A DNA stretch of 64,000 nucleotides from Hymenobacter psoromatis (GTDB taxonomy: Bacteria; Bacteroidota; Bacteroidia; Cytophagales; Hymenobacteraceae): the NCBI RefSeq assembly GCF_020012125.1, contig NZ_JAIFAG010000001.1, positions 496,001-560,000 of the forward strand, written 5' to 3'. Position 1 is the stretch's first letter; every line of letters begins with the position of its first letter. The position numbers were made by a program, and so were the translations under genes. Positions 33,639-42,203 of this stretch are shown here, piece by piece. The notes below the pieces were generated by a model. The model worked only from the letters and a program-made list of their open reading frames with translations. It was not told the origin of the DNA and did not search any database.

Positions 33639-34847
33639 CTAGTTAGTAAAGAGCACCCCTTCCAAAATGCGCTGCATTCGCTGGGCAAGTAGTCGCCGGT
33701 CAAACTCAGCCCGTGCCAACGTCTGCCCCCGTTTGCCAGCTTCGGCGGCAGCTACTGGGTCGGCCAGCACGGCTTGCAGGCGCGCCGCCAGGGCCGCCGC
33801 GTCGCCGGCCGGCGCGTACCAGCCGCAGCCATACTGCTCCACGAGCGCCTTGGTCCAGCCCTTATTGGTAACTACTACCGGTGTGCCCACGGCCAGCGCA
33901 TCATAGAGCTTAGCCGGCGAGTTGGCGTCCAACACCGGCAGGCCCAGAAATGACACTACCGCCACATCGGCCAGCGCGAACCAGCTGAATACTGCGTGGC
34001 GCGGCTGCCCGCCCACCAGCCGGATGCGCCCCGGCCAGCGCGCCGCCGCCGCCGCCACCAGCGCCTCAAAAAAACCGTGGCCCAAGAAAAGAAACGTCGC
34101 GGCCGGGTTGGCCGCCACCAGCGCCTCGGCGGCGGCGACTACCGTGGGTAGGTCGTTGGCTCGACCGAAGGTGCCCGCGTAGAGCACCACTTGCTGGTTT
34201 TCCAGCCCCTGCGCCCGGCGCAGCTCGGCTACAAGTAGGGGGGTAGGGCAGGCCGCCAGGTCGAGGTCGGTGCCATTGAGCAGGGTAGTGATTTTAGCGG
34301 GCGAAATTCCGAGCGCCGTGATGTAGCGGCTCATGTCGGGCGAGAGCGGCACAATGTGCGCCGCGCTGTTGTACAGCCGCTTTTCCAACGCGAATAGCTG
34401 CCGCCGGGCCAGCGCCGTGGGCACCGCGCCCATCGCCACCGGAAACGAGGGCCATAAATCCTGCACCTCAAATACCCACGGCACCTGCCAGTGCTGCGCC
34501 ACCCGCGCCGCCGCCCAGGCCGCCGTCAGCGGCGTGCTGATACCCCATACCACGTCGGGCCGCGCCATGCGTCGCCCCGCCCGCACGGCCCAGGCCGCGT
34601 ACTGCGCAAAGGCCAGCGCCCGCCGTGCCGGTCCCATCGTGTTCTGATACGGCACGCGCGCCTCGCACAGCTCCACACCCAGCGGTACCCAAGGCCACTC
34701 GTGCGTCAGTCGTTGCGGTCGCCAGGCGGGGGTAGTAAACAGCGTAACGCGGTGATGCTTCGCAATTTCAGTCAGCAGCGTATAGTGCCGGCTGGTGGCC
34801 GGGCAGTCGGGGCTGGTATGGTACTGGCTGAAAACGGCAATGTGCAT
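33639..34847 (-). CDS. Glycosyltransferase family 4 (WbuB-like)
   Basis: The chain is 402 residues from the ATG at 34847. The N-terminal domain opens with HIAVFSQYHTSPDCPATS, and the C-terminal GT-B domain holds VVLYAGTFGRANDLPTVV and the nucleotide-sugar binding EX7E-like segment NSPAKLYDALAVGTPVVVT. Such enzymes add sugars in O-antigen, capsule or exopolysaccharide synthesis. No other polysaccharide genes are nearby except the gmhA-like and RemB/Wzi-like genes 25 kb away. It is downstream of gldB, separated by a repeat. Confidence 0.9.
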   Translation of the reverse strand: MHIAVFSQYHTSPDCPATSRHYTLLTEIAKHHRVTLFTTPAWRPQRLTHEWPWVPLGVELCEARVPYQNTMGPARRALAFAQYAAWAVRAGRRMARPDVVWGISTPLTAAWAAARVAQHWQVPWVFEVQDLWPSFPVAMGAVPTALARRQLFALEKRLYNSAAHIVPLSPDMSRYITALGISPAKITTLLNGTDLDLAACPTPLLVAELRRAQGLENQQVVLYAGTFGRANDLPTVVAAAEALVAANPAATFLFLGHGFFEALVAAAAARWPGRIRLVGGQPRHAVFSWFALADVAVVSFLGLPVLDANSPAKLYDALAVGTPVVVTNKGWTKALVEQYGCGWYAPAGDAAALAARLQAVLADPVAAAEAGKRGQTLARAEFDRRLLAQRMQRILEGVLFTN

Positions 34848-34857
34848 AAACACAACT

Positions 34858-34926
34858 AGTGCATTGGTGGATTAGCGAATCAGTAAATAATTCTCATTCA
34901 CTGATTCGCTAATCCACCAATGCACT
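34858..34926. repeat. Inverted repeat with perfect 27-nt arms (family GTGCATTGGTGGATTAG)
   Basis: Arms 34858-34884 and 34900-34926 are exact complements around a 15-nt AT-rich loop. The repeat fills the gap between gldB (stop at 34929) and the glycosyltransferase start (34847). Confidence 0.85.
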
Positions 34927-34928
34927 GA

Positions 34929-35945
34929 TTATTTCTTCGGTCGATAATGCGAGTCGTTGAGCAGGCGTTGGGCGTCGGTCAGGGCCATGAGCTGGGGTAG
35001 GGTCACATCCGGGTGCTCGGCCATGTATTTGCGCACGATTTGCAAGCCCAGCCACTGCCCGATGCGGCCAGGGCAGGTGCGGTCAATTTCGGGCACGTTG
35101 GGCCGCTCGCCCACGTACTTCTGAATCAGAAACGGAGTAGTAGCATACAGCAGGTCTTTCTCCAGAAAATGCCCCCAAATGCGCGGCTCATTGAATTTAA
35201 CGCTCTTCAGCTCCTTCTCCGAGTAGCCCATCAGCAGCGAATCGGGTGCGCAGGGCAGCATCCGGCCCGCAAAGTAGAGGCGCTTACCCTGGTCCACCAT
35301 CTGGTCGAGCATGGATGTGGCTGTGAGTTGATGCTTGTTGTACTTGCCCGATACGGCCAGCGCCAGCGTGGGCAGCACGTAGGCCGGGCGGTAGCGCCGC
35401 AACATGTAACCGGGCAAGTCGGGCCGGTAGCTGGCCTGCGGTCCCGCAAACCAATCTAAGCTGATAACCAGTAGCTTATCGTTGATATAAATGTCCTGGC
35501 CCACCAGCCCGCTCACGTAAGTATCGGCCACGGCCGGCCCCTGAAAATCAGGAAAATAATACTTCACCCGCCCAAACATAGCTGCCATATCCCGCCGCAG
35601 GGCTGCCGAGTCGGCAAAGGCCACGGCGGTCTGCTGGCCCAGCTTTTGGAGCGCCGGATTAGTCGCCATCTTGGTCAGAGATGTCGCCAGCGTAGCGGGC
35701 GGGGCCTGGTCGGCGTGCAGGTATAGCTGCGCAAAAACAGGATTGTCGCGCATGAATTGCGACGCTTCGTCCGGATTTTTAATCTGAAAGAAGGACCTTT
35801 CAAGACGGTGCAGGGGTAGGGGCAAGGCGGGCGCGTTGCTGGCGGGGTCGGGGCGGCAACCACCTTCCTCGGCATCACGCTGGCAGCCGGCCAGCAGCTC
35901 TGCGGCGACTAAGCCGAGCGCTAGGATATAAGTAGATACTTTCAA
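34929..35945 (-). CDS. gldB: Gliding motility lipoprotein GldB
   Basis: GldB is a lipoprotein needed for gliding in Flavobacterium and conserved in many non-gliding Bacteroidota. The protein has a lipoprotein signal (ALGLVAAELLAGC), then the GldB body, with AVADTYVSGLVGQDIYINDK, LVISLDWFAG, KRLYFAGRMLPCAPDSLLMG and EPRIWGHFLEKDLLYATTP, the last recalling DUF2268-type peptidase folds. A TTG at 35945 gives 338 residues and a clean signal peptide. The ORF upstream to 35966 begins inside a perfect -7 promoter element and is less likely. gldC, often next to gldB, is not here. Confidence 0.9.
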   Translation of the reverse strand: MKVSTYILALGLVAAELLAGCQRDAEEGGCRPDPASNAPALPLPLHRLERSFFQIKNPDEASQFMRDNPVFAQLYLHADQAPPATLATSLTKMATNPALQKLGQQTAVAFADSAALRRDMAAMFGRVKYYFPDFQGPAVADTYVSGLVGQDIYINDKLLVISLDWFAGPQASYRPDLPGYMLRRYRPAYVLPTLALAVSGKYNKHQLTATSMLDQMVDQGKRLYFAGRMLPCAPDSLLMGYSEKELKSVKFNEPRIWGHFLEKDLLYATTPFLIQKYVGERPNVPEIDRTCPGRIGQWLGLQIVRKYMAEHPDVTLPQLMALTDAQRLLNDSHYRPKK

Positions 35946-35963
35946 GCTGAAGCTATTTTCGCA

Positions 35964-35971
35964 CAAAATTA
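35964..35971 (-). promoter_or_regulatory. Candidate -7 element (TAATTTTG) for gldB
   Basis: A perfect TAnnTTTG match on the minus strand lies 19 nt before the TTG start proposed for gldB. No clear -33 element is seen. Confidence 0.4.
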
Positions 35972-36026
35972 CACGTTCTTAACGCGACAGCGCGTTTCAG
36001 GCTGCTACCCACCTTACCGGCTGTTT

Positions 36027-36716
36027 ATGAAGAAGTTATTCCTGACTCTCGCCGCGCTGGCTATTTCCGCCGCCGCTTTCGCCCAGGTCGAAATTGGCCT
36101 CAAGGTATCGCCTGCCGTGTCTTTTCTGCGCGCCAGCTCGCCTGCTCCTGCCAGTTTTCAAGGCGGCGGTAGTAAGCTCAGTTTCGGCGGTGGGGTGTTT
36201 ATAGATTACTTTTTTGGCGAAAACTACGCCTTTAACACTGGGCTGTTTTTGACCGGTAAGGGAGGAAATTTCAATTATATAGAAAAAAACAACTCGCCCT
36301 ATCCAATCGCAGACTACCGAAATGGGCAAAAGCTGGCTATCCAATACCTCGAAATTCCCGCTACCCTCAAGCTGTTTACCAACGAGATTTCGCCCGCTAC
36401 CCGCCTTTATTTCCAGGTCGGTGGCTCGCTGTCTTTCCCGGTTAGCACGCGCATCAACGGCGATAAATTCTACACCGACCCTTACAATGGCAACGTCCAG
36501 ACTGCTGCTTCGGCCCACGTTTTCGCAGTGGATGCCAACCTCATCGGCGGTTTGGGCGTCGAATATCAGCTGGGCCATAGTACCAAAGCGCTTGCCGGTT
36601 TCAGCTATCACCACGGCCTAGTGGACCTCGACCGCTACTTTAAGAAAAATCGGGGCTTCCAAGATGTGAGCATTAAAAACAGCGTCGTGGCGCTGGATTT
36701 GGGTCTCAAATTCTGA
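36027..36716 (+). CDS. Porin family outer-membrane beta-barrel protein
   Basis: This 229-residue protein has the signal KKLFLTLAALAISAAAFAQ and a barrel pattern with strands IGLKVSPAVSFLRA, GVFIDYFFGENYAFNTGLFL, IQYLEIPATLKLFT, LIGGLGVEYQLG and a C-terminal SVVALDLGLKF ending in Phe. It is a paralogue of the barrels at the left end of the window. The final codon and stop (TTC TGA) belong to a stretch that is identical to the end of ssb; see the findings. Function beyond outer-membrane location is unknown. Confidence 0.85.
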   Translation: MKKLFLTLAALAISAAAFAQVEIGLKVSPAVSFLRASSPAPASFQGGGSKLSFGGGVFIDYFFGENYAFNTGLFLTGKGGNFNYIEKNNSPYPIADYRNGQKLAIQYLEIPATLKLFTNEISPATRLYFQVGGSLSFPVSTRINGDKFYTDPYNGNVQTAASAHVFAVDANLIGGLGVEYQLGHSTKALAGFSYHHGLVDLDRYFKKNRGFQDVSIKNSVVALDLGLKF

Positions 36717-36860
36717 CCACTGATTAGTACGGATGTAAGCGGATTTCACGGATTCTATGGACGGTGTTCACGCCACGCACATCGGCTAAAAATAAGTAAG
36801 GCTACCCTGCTGGGTAGCCTTACTTGCGTCCACAAAATCTGTGAAATTCGTGCCAATCAG
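36717..36860. repeat. Repeat cassette with nested terminator
   Basis: Outer arms start directly after the barrel-gene stop (CCACTGATTAGTACGG) and end at the rne/rng stop (CGTGCCAATCAGT). Inside them a clean hairpin has perfect 14-nt arms (36794-36807 and 36812-36825) with a TGCT loop. The cassette separates two convergent genes. Confidence 0.8.
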
Positions 36861-36864
36861 TAGC

Positions 36865-38478
36865 CTATTCAGCGGTTAGCTCTACTACCTCCCGGTCTTG
36901 CGCGCGCGCCATTGCGGCGGCGGCCGAGTGTAACTCAATCTGCTCGCCGTGCTCGTCCTCAATGCGGAAGTCGGTGAGGCCAAGGGCGGTATCCTTCATC
37001 ACCTTCACCCACTTGTAGTACTTGAGATACCACTTCATCTGCTTGCTTACCAAGCCTTTGGTGTAATAAGCGTGCAGGAATGGGTGCACGTAGAGCGTCA
37101 GGCCGTTCTGGTTCTGGTTCACCAGCAGGTCGTCGATGCTGTTATCAATCTCGTCCGTTACCTGGATGGAGGCCGAAATCTTGCCGGTGCCGCCGCAGGT
37201 GGGGCACACCTCGCCGGTCACAATGGTTTCGGCCGGGCGCACCCGCTGCCGGGTTATCTGCATCAGCCCAAATTTGGTGAGCGGCAGAATGGTAAACTTG
37301 GCCTTGTCCTGCTTCATGATGTGGTACACCGCGTCCTCCACCTTTTTGCGGCTCTCCGCGGCGCGCATATCAATGAAGTCCACCACGATGATGCCGCCCA
37401 TGTCGCGTAGGCGCAGCTGGCGCGCTACTTCCTTGGCGGCCAGTAGATTAATCATCAGGGCCGTGGCCTCTTGGTCATTTTCCTGGTTGCTCTTTGAGCC
37501 CGAGTTCACGTCAATTACGTGTAGCGCCTCCGTGTGCTCAATGACCAAGTAGCCACCGCCCGGCACGCTCACCGTCTTGCCAAACAGCGTTTTTAGCTGC
37601 TTTTCAATACCCAGGTGCTCAAATAACTTGACCTTGGTATTGTGCAGCTTCACCAGCCCCACCTTATCGGGTGCAATTTTCTGCACGTACTCCTTCATCT
37701 CCTCGAAGCGGCCCGGCGTATCCACGATAATCGAGTCAAACGACTCGTTCAGCATGTCGCGCAGCATAGACGACGTGCGGCCCAACTCGCCCAATACTTT
37801 GTCGCGGGGTTGGCCCTTACGCAGGTTTTGGTAGAGCGTATCCCAATTTTCGACCATACTCTGCATGTCGCGGTCCAGCTCGGCCACCTCGTGGCCCTCC
37901 GCCACAGTGCGGATGATGACGCCGAAGCCTTCGGGTTTGATACTGGCAATCAGCCGCTTGAGTCGGTCACGCTCAGCCTTGCTCACAATCTTTTTGGAGA
38001 CTGAGATACCGTTTGTAAACGGCATCAGTACGAGGTAGCGGCCGGCCATCGAAATGTCGGTGCTTACCCGTGGGCCCTTGGTCGAAATCGGCTCTTTGAC
38101 CACCTGCACCAACAGATTCTGCCCCTTTTTGAAAACGCTGTCGGCCTTACCAACTTTTTCCAGCGGCGGCTCCAGCTTAAAATTCTCTAAGCCCGCGCTC
38201 TGCGCCTGGTGCTTCATCACCGTGCCCACCCACTTGTGAAGGGAGGGAAACTGCTCGCCGAGGTCACCGTAGTGCAAAAAGGCATCCTTTTCGGACCCAA
38301 TATCGACGAAGGCAGCGTTGAGGCCGGGCATTACCTTACGCACGGTACCCAGAAAGATATCACCTACTGCGTAGTTGGTATCGTTACGGTCGAAGTGGTA
38401 CTCAATCAGCCGTTTATCCTGGAGCAAGGCAATGCGCTCCCCTTCGGGGGTGGAATTGATTATTAATTCATTGCTCAA
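36865..38478 (-). CDS. rng: Ribonuclease E/G family endoribonuclease (RNase G-like)
   Basis: This 537-residue protein has an N-terminal S1-like RNA-binding region (AVGDIFLGTVRKVMPGLNAA), the DNase I-like catalytic part with IDVNSGSKSNQEN, GGIIVVDFIDMR and the Zn-link CPTCGGTGK (about 425-433). RNase E/G enzymes process rRNA and start mRNA decay. The size is closer to RNase G than to the scaffolding RNase E, and no long C-terminal scaffold is present. The likely start is a TTG at 38478. It is downstream of the COX24-like mini-gene. Confidence 0.92.
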   Translation of the reverse strand: MSNELIINSTPEGERIALLQDKRLIEYHFDRNDTNYAVGDIFLGTVRKVMPGLNAAFVDIGSEKDAFLHYGDLGEQFPSLHKWVGTVMKHQAQSAGLENFKLEPPLEKVGKADSVFKKGQNLLVQVVKEPISTKGPRVSTDISMAGRYLVLMPFTNGISVSKKIVSKAERDRLKRLIASIKPEGFGVIIRTVAEGHEVAELDRDMQSMVENWDTLYQNLRKGQPRDKVLGELGRTSSMLRDMLNESFDSIIVDTPGRFEEMKEYVQKIAPDKVGLVKLHNTKVKLFEHLGIEKQLKTLFGKTVSVPGGGYLVIEHTEALHVIDVNSGSKSNQENDQEATALMINLLAAKEVARQLRLRDMGGIIVVDFIDMRAAESRKKVEDAVYHIMKQDKAKFTILPLTKFGLMQITRQRVRPAETIVTGEVCPTCGGTGKISASIQVTDEIDNSIDDLLVNQNQNGLTLYVHPFLHAYYTKGLVSKQMKWYLKYYKWVKVMKDTALGLTDFRIEDEHGEQIELHSAAAAMARAQDREVVELTAE

Positions 38479-38547
38479 CGTAGTAGGTTAGTTAAGGTAG
38501 CCTACCTGGTCCCGGACGCAGGGGTAGGGTGCCCCGAAACCAGCAAA

Positions 38548-38697
38548 AGGGAAGCCAGGAACAGGATGTCCCAGCTTCCCCTCGCGAGCCACGGTTATTA
38601 TCCCCCTTGAGGGATAATCCGGCACACCACGGTAGTCGTCCGCGTGGCGGAGGCTACGTGAGAGATAGGCGGCAGCCAAGCTCTTAGCCGGGCTGCC
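38548..38697. other. Hairpin-dense 150-nt leader between the COX24-like gene and rng
   Basis: Three independent hairpins are visible: GGGAAGC/GCTTCCC (38549 and 38574), TTATCCC/GGGATAA (38598 and 38611) and GGCAGCC/GGCTGCC (38671 and 38691). No open frame is likely. The first two lie in what would be the 5' leader of rng, the third just past the mini-gene stop, where it may act as a terminator or processing site. Confidence 0.5.
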
Positions 38698-38726
38698 TGC
38701 CCCGTACTCCGCACTAAGTCAGAAGA

Positions 38727-38816
38727 TTACTTCTTCTTATGGCGGTTCTTACGCAGGCGCTTCTTGCGCTTGTGGGTGGCGATTTTGTGGCGTTTACGTT
38801 TCTTACCGCAGGGCAT
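38727..38816 (-). CDS. COX24/AURKAIP1-domain mini-protein
   Basis: This 29-residue, extremely basic protein (MPCGKKRKRHKIATHKRKKR, then LRKNRHKKK) is too short for ordinary gene callers. The pattern KRKKHKxxTHKxKKRLRxNRHKK matches the C-terminal domain of mitochondrial mS38 (AURKAIP1/COX24) that is widespread in Bacteroidota as a free mini-protein, so it is probably a ribosomal component. It is translated just before the rng leader. Confidence 0.85.
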   Translation of the reverse strand: MPCGKKRKRHKIATHKRKKRLRKNRHKKK

Positions 38817-38919
38817 TGTCTTGTTGGGTTAAAATGGGTAGGTAGTAGTTCCTGGTTTCCGAAGCTAGGTTAGGGGGCGTAAAAGTAACGCCGCGGCGGT
38901 CAGTCAGCGGAAAGTAGAC

Positions 38920-39861
38920 TTAATTTTTGAGTTTAGCCAACTCCTCATCTACTGAAGTGGCTAGGGCCGGGTCAGCGCTGAGGCTTTTAGCCTTTTGGAA
39001 AGCGGCGCGGGCTTCGGCTCCCCGGTTGGTGCGGGCTAGCACCACTCCGAGGTAAAATTGACCCTCTACGTTTTTAGGATTCACCTGCACCAGCTGCGAA
39101 AAACGCTCCGTAGCCTTGTCCAGCTGGTTGCTCTGAATGGCCAGAATACCCAGGTTGTAGAGCACCTTCTCGTTCTTGGGGTCCTGCTCCAGCACTTCCC
39201 GCAACAGCCCAATTCCTTTCACGGGATTGTCGCTGCTCATGTAGGCCATACCCAAATTCGTCTTAGAATCCAGATTATTTGGGTTGATAGCTAATACTCT
39301 ATCATACAGCTCCCGCGCTTTGTCACCAAGCAATTTCTTGCGCTCGGCCGAAGCCGCGAAGCTATACGCCTGAAAATACGCATCGGCCGCCTGCTGCCAG
39401 GCCTTCTCGCTGGGCTGAGCCGTCGCCACCGTCGCTAAGTAGTAGCCCGCGCTGTCGAAGCGCTCCACGGTTGCGTAGCGGGCCGCCAGGGTGGCTACCA
39501 CTTGCTGCCGGGTGGCTGCGTTGGGAGCGGCCCGAAATTGCGCCAGCAGCGTATTCAACTCCTGGCGCTGGGTAGCGGTGGCCTGCGTGTGGGGGGCAGC
39601 GTTAGCCATGCCCGCCGCTGCGCCAGCTACGGTGCCAGTTTCAGCCGGGCGCGGTCCCGACGAAGCATCGGTTTTTGAGCCGTTGGTAGCCAAGCCGCCG
39701 CCATCGCGGGTGGCGGTAGCAGCCGCATCCTGCCGCAACTCCGTCTTACTCTCCTTGGGCTTTACGATGCCCTTAGGCAGCGCGTAGAGCCCACCGGCCA
39801 GCGCCAGCGCGCCAGCCAGTAGTACCAATTGGTGCTTACTGGAGGAGGAAGTAGAAGCCAT
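38920..39861 (-). CDS. Membrane-anchored tetratricopeptide repeat protein
   Basis: This 313-residue protein has a short N-terminal membrane helix (LVLLAGALALAGGLYALP, about 12-29), a low-complexity Ala/Thr-rich linker, and at least three TPR units from about residue 180: NLDSKTNLGMAYMSSDNPVK, NEKVLYNLGILAIQSNQLDK and NVEGQFYLGVVLARTNRGAE. TPR proteins scaffold complexes. The neighbours (HU and COX24-like genes) give no hint of the partner. Confidence 0.85.
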   Translation of the reverse strand: MASTSSSSKHQLVLLAGALALAGGLYALPKGIVKPKESKTELRQDAAATATRDGGGLATNGSKTDASSGPRPAETGTVAGAAAGMANAAPHTQATATQRQELNTLLAQFRAAPNAATRQQVVATLAARYATVERFDSAGYYLATVATAQPSEKAWQQAADAYFQAYSFAASAERKKLLGDKARELYDRVLAINPNNLDSKTNLGMAYMSSDNPVKGIGLLREVLEQDPKNEKVLYNLGILAIQSNQLDKATERFSQLVQVNPKNVEGQFYLGVVLARTNRGAEARAAFQKAKSLSADPALATSVDEELAKLKN

Positions 39862-39981
39862 GCGAAAAAGAGTCGGGGTAGCTAAGCAATGGGGTGATAA
39901 GGGAACTACGGCCCACCTCGCGGCAGCCGTCCGCCCTTATCACCCCAGCCCGTTACAAGCGTAACGCGGTTACTTATTTAA

Positions 39982-40332
39982 CTAGGCTTTCGCTTTTTTG
40001 GTGCTCTTGCCAGCCTTTTTAGGGGCTTTCTCCGACGACTCGCCGGTTATTTTCTTGCTGCCTTTAATCTTGGCAACGAAGGTTTTGCTCGGCTTGAAGC
40101 TCGGAATGTAATGCTCGTCGATAATGAGCGACGTGTTTTTAGAGATGTTGCGGGCTACTTTGCGGGCTCGCTTCTTATTCACGAACGAGCCGAAGCCGCG
40201 CACGTAAATGTTGTGGCCTTCGGTCATCGAGTCCTTCACTACTTTGAAGAAGGCCTCAACGGTCGTTAGCACATCGGCTTTCTCAATGCCGGTTTTTTGC
40301 GAGATTTCGGAAATTACCTCAGCTTTGGTCAC
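39982..40332 (-). CDS. HU/IHF family DNA-binding protein
   Basis: The protein is 116 residues from a GTG at 40332. It is a histone-like DNA-bending protein, starting TKAEVISEISQKTGIEKADV, with the arm region VRGFGSFVNKKRARKVARN, the HU/IHF signature, and a Lys-rich tail (SEKAPKKAGKSTKKAKA). An in-frame ATG at 40440 is rejected because the promoter lies at 40438-40469. HU compacts DNA and helps recombination. The gene is divergent from mutY. Confidence 0.92.
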   Translation of the reverse strand: MTKAEVISEISQKTGIEKADVLTTVEAFFKVVKDSMTEGHNIYVRGFGSFVNKKRARKVARNISKNTSLIIDEHYIPSFKPSKTFVAKIKGSKKITGESSEKAPKKAGKSTKKAKA

Positions 40333-40437
40333 GTTGGTGAGGGGGGGTACTAAAAGTGAAAAAAATATCAGGCGGATAATCAACCGTTTCAGCGTAATTC
40401 CTTGCCCGGTAGGAGGTTTGCTATTGGAAACGGAGCG

Positions 40438-40469
40438 CAAAGGTACTTCTTATTTCTTGTCCGGCCAAT
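40438..40469 (-). promoter_or_regulatory. Bacteroidota promoter of the HU gene
   Basis: On the minus strand ATTG (3 of 4) at 40466-40469 lies 20 nt before an exact TACCTTTG at 40438-40445. This places the transcript start near 40432 and a leader of about 100 nt before the GTG start of HU. Confidence 0.65.
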
Positions 40470-40517
40470 GGAAATCTCCAAGATTCTCTTTTTGCCAAAT
40501 TATTCTGCATCATTATC

Positions 40518-41624
40518 TTGCTTAAAACTGCGTCTACTACCGCCTCGGTTCCTCCCCATACGTTCTTAGCCCAGGCTTTATTGAGTTGGTACCCGCGCCA
40601 CCGCCGCGATTTGCCTTGGCGGCATACGCGTGACGCCTACGCAATATGGCTTTCCGAAGTTATTCTGCAGCAGACGCGGGTAGCTCAGGGCCTACCGTAT
40701 TATCTTGATTTTCTGGCTACTTATCCTACCGTGGGCGACCTGGCTGCCGCCCCCGAGCAGGAAGTGTTGCGCCACTGGCAAGGCTTGGGTTATTACTCAA
40801 GGGCCCGCAACATGCATCACACCGCTCAGCAGGTAGTAGGCGAGTTTGGCGGGCGGTTTCCGGCCACCTACGCGGGCCTGCGGCAGTTGAAGGGGGTAGG
40901 GCCCTATACGGCGGCGGCCGTAGCTTCTTTTGCCTTCGATGAGGCCGTGGCTGTGCTCGATGGTAACGTATTTCGGGTGCTGGCGCGGGTGTTTGGGCTG
41001 CATTCTGACATCGCGGCCCCGGCTTCGCGTAAGGAATTTCAGGCGCTAGCCGACCAGCACCTGCCGCCCGCTCACGCCGCCGAGTTCAACCAAGCCATTA
41101 TGGAGTTTGGCGCACTCCAGTGCACGCCTGCCAAGCCCGATTGCCTGTTTTGCCCACTGCAAAGCCCGTGCTGGGCCTTTCAGCACGGGCAGGTGGCGCT
41201 GTTGCCCATCAAGGCCAAAGCCAAGGCGGCGCGCACGCGCTATTTTCACTACTTAGTGCTATGCCACGCGGGGCAGCTATACCTCAAGCAACGCTCGGCC
41301 GGCGATATCTGGCAGGGCCTCTACGACTTTGCCCTGGCCGAAACCGATGCGGCCGAAATGCCCGTCGCTGAAGTACTGCGCCACGTAGCGGCGCTGGGCG
41401 GCCAGCCTGATACCAGCCGCGTGGCTGAGGACCGGCCCAGCCCCACCCTGCGCCACGTACTGAGCCACCAGAAGCTGGAATGCCGCTTCCACGCCGTTGA
41501 ATTGACTGTGCCCTTACCCCCCGCTACCCAGCGCGATACGGGCCTGCAAGCTTACTCCGCCACTGAAATTGAGCAGTTGCCCAAGCCAGTGCTGATTAGT
41601 AATTACTTGGATAAGATAAGCTAA
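40518..41624 (+). CDS. mutY: A/G-specific adenine DNA glycosylase
   Basis: MutY removes adenine mispaired with 8-oxoguanine. The 368-residue protein has the helix-hairpin-helix LKGVGPYTAAAVASFAFDEA (about 118-137), the catalytic Asp region VLDGNVFRVLARVFG and the 4Fe-4S motif CX6CX2CX5C (CTPAKPDCLFCPLQSPC, about 200-216). The C-terminal MutT-like part is present. The start is probably the TTG at 40518. In Bacteroidota the usual order is mutY, ssb, gldE, gldD; here gldE is missing. Confidence 0.95.
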   Translation: MLKTASTTASVPPHTFLAQALLSWYPRHRRDLPWRHTRDAYAIWLSEVILQQTRVAQGLPYYLDFLATYPTVGDLAAAPEQEVLRHWQGLGYYSRARNMHHTAQQVVGEFGGRFPATYAGLRQLKGVGPYTAAAVASFAFDEAVAVLDGNVFRVLARVFGLHSDIAAPASRKEFQALADQHLPPAHAAEFNQAIMEFGALQCTPAKPDCLFCPLQSPCWAFQHGQVALLPIKAKAKAARTRYFHYLVLCHAGQLYLKQRSAGDIWQGLYDFALAETDAAEMPVAEVLRHVAALGGQPDTSRVAEDRPSPTLRHVLSHQKLECRFHAVELTVPLPPATQRDTGLQAYSATEIEQLPKPVLISNYLDKIS

Positions 41625-41686
41625 TGCTAGCCCGTAGAGAAGGGGAAAATACTGACTATTTTAATTAGCTTTATTTACTAATTAAA

Positions 41687-41718
41687 TTTGTAAAATCAAA
41701 AAAATATTCGTACTTTTA
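41687..41718 (+). promoter_or_regulatory. Bacteroidota promoter of ssb
   Basis: TTTG (41687-41690) and TACTTTTA (41711-41718, 7 of 8) are separated by 20 nt in an AT-rich stretch. Transcription would start near 41725, giving a leader of about 50 nt. Confidence 0.6.
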
Positions 41719-41774
41719 ACCCGTCAATGACAGCTGTGGTTGGCTGTCGCCTACGTTTTTAACAGAGTACGAGT

Positions 41775-42203
41775 ATGGCCGGAGTAAACAAAGTTATTTT
41801 GGTGGGTAATTTGGGTAAAGACCCCGAAGTGCGCCACCTCGAAGGTGGCAATAGTGTTGCCCACTTCACCCTAGCTACTAATGAATATTACAAGGATAAA
41901 CAGGGCGCGCGCGTAGAGCGCACCGAGTGGCACAACATCTCGGCTTGGCGCGGCTTGGCCGAGCTAGCTGAGAAATACCTGAAAAAAGGCTCGCAGGTGT
42001 ACGTGGAAGGTAAATTGCGCACCCGCCAGTACCAGGACAAAGACCAGCAGACGCGCTATATTACGGAGGTTATCGCTGAGGAAATTTCGCTGCTCGGCAA
42101 CCGGGCGGGTGGTGCGGCCAATGGCCCTGGCAGCCCTACCCCCCTCGCCGACGACAACGTGAGTCTGCGCCAGGAACCCGAGTTGGACCAACTCCCCTTC
42201 TGA
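41775..42203 (+). CDS. ssb: Single-stranded DNA-binding protein
   Basis: The 142-residue OB-fold protein starts [20 protein letters not shown] and holds [20 protein letters not shown] and [17 protein letters not shown], typical of SSB. The acidic C-terminal tip that binds partner proteins ends in LDQLPF, as in other SSB proteins. It has its own promoter and is followed directly by a repeat cassette with a nested terminator. Confidence 0.97.
   Translation: MAGVNKVILVGNLGKDPEVRHLEGGNSVAHFTLATNEYYKDKQGARVERTEWHNISAWRGLAELAEKYLKKGSQVYVEGKLRTRQYQDKDQQTRYITEVIAEEISLLGNRAGGAANGPGSPTPLADDNVSLRQEPELDQLPF

Noticed and set aside
40333..40440. Upstream extension of HU to an ATG at 40440
   Set aside because: It lies at the promoter, upstream of the predicted transcript start.
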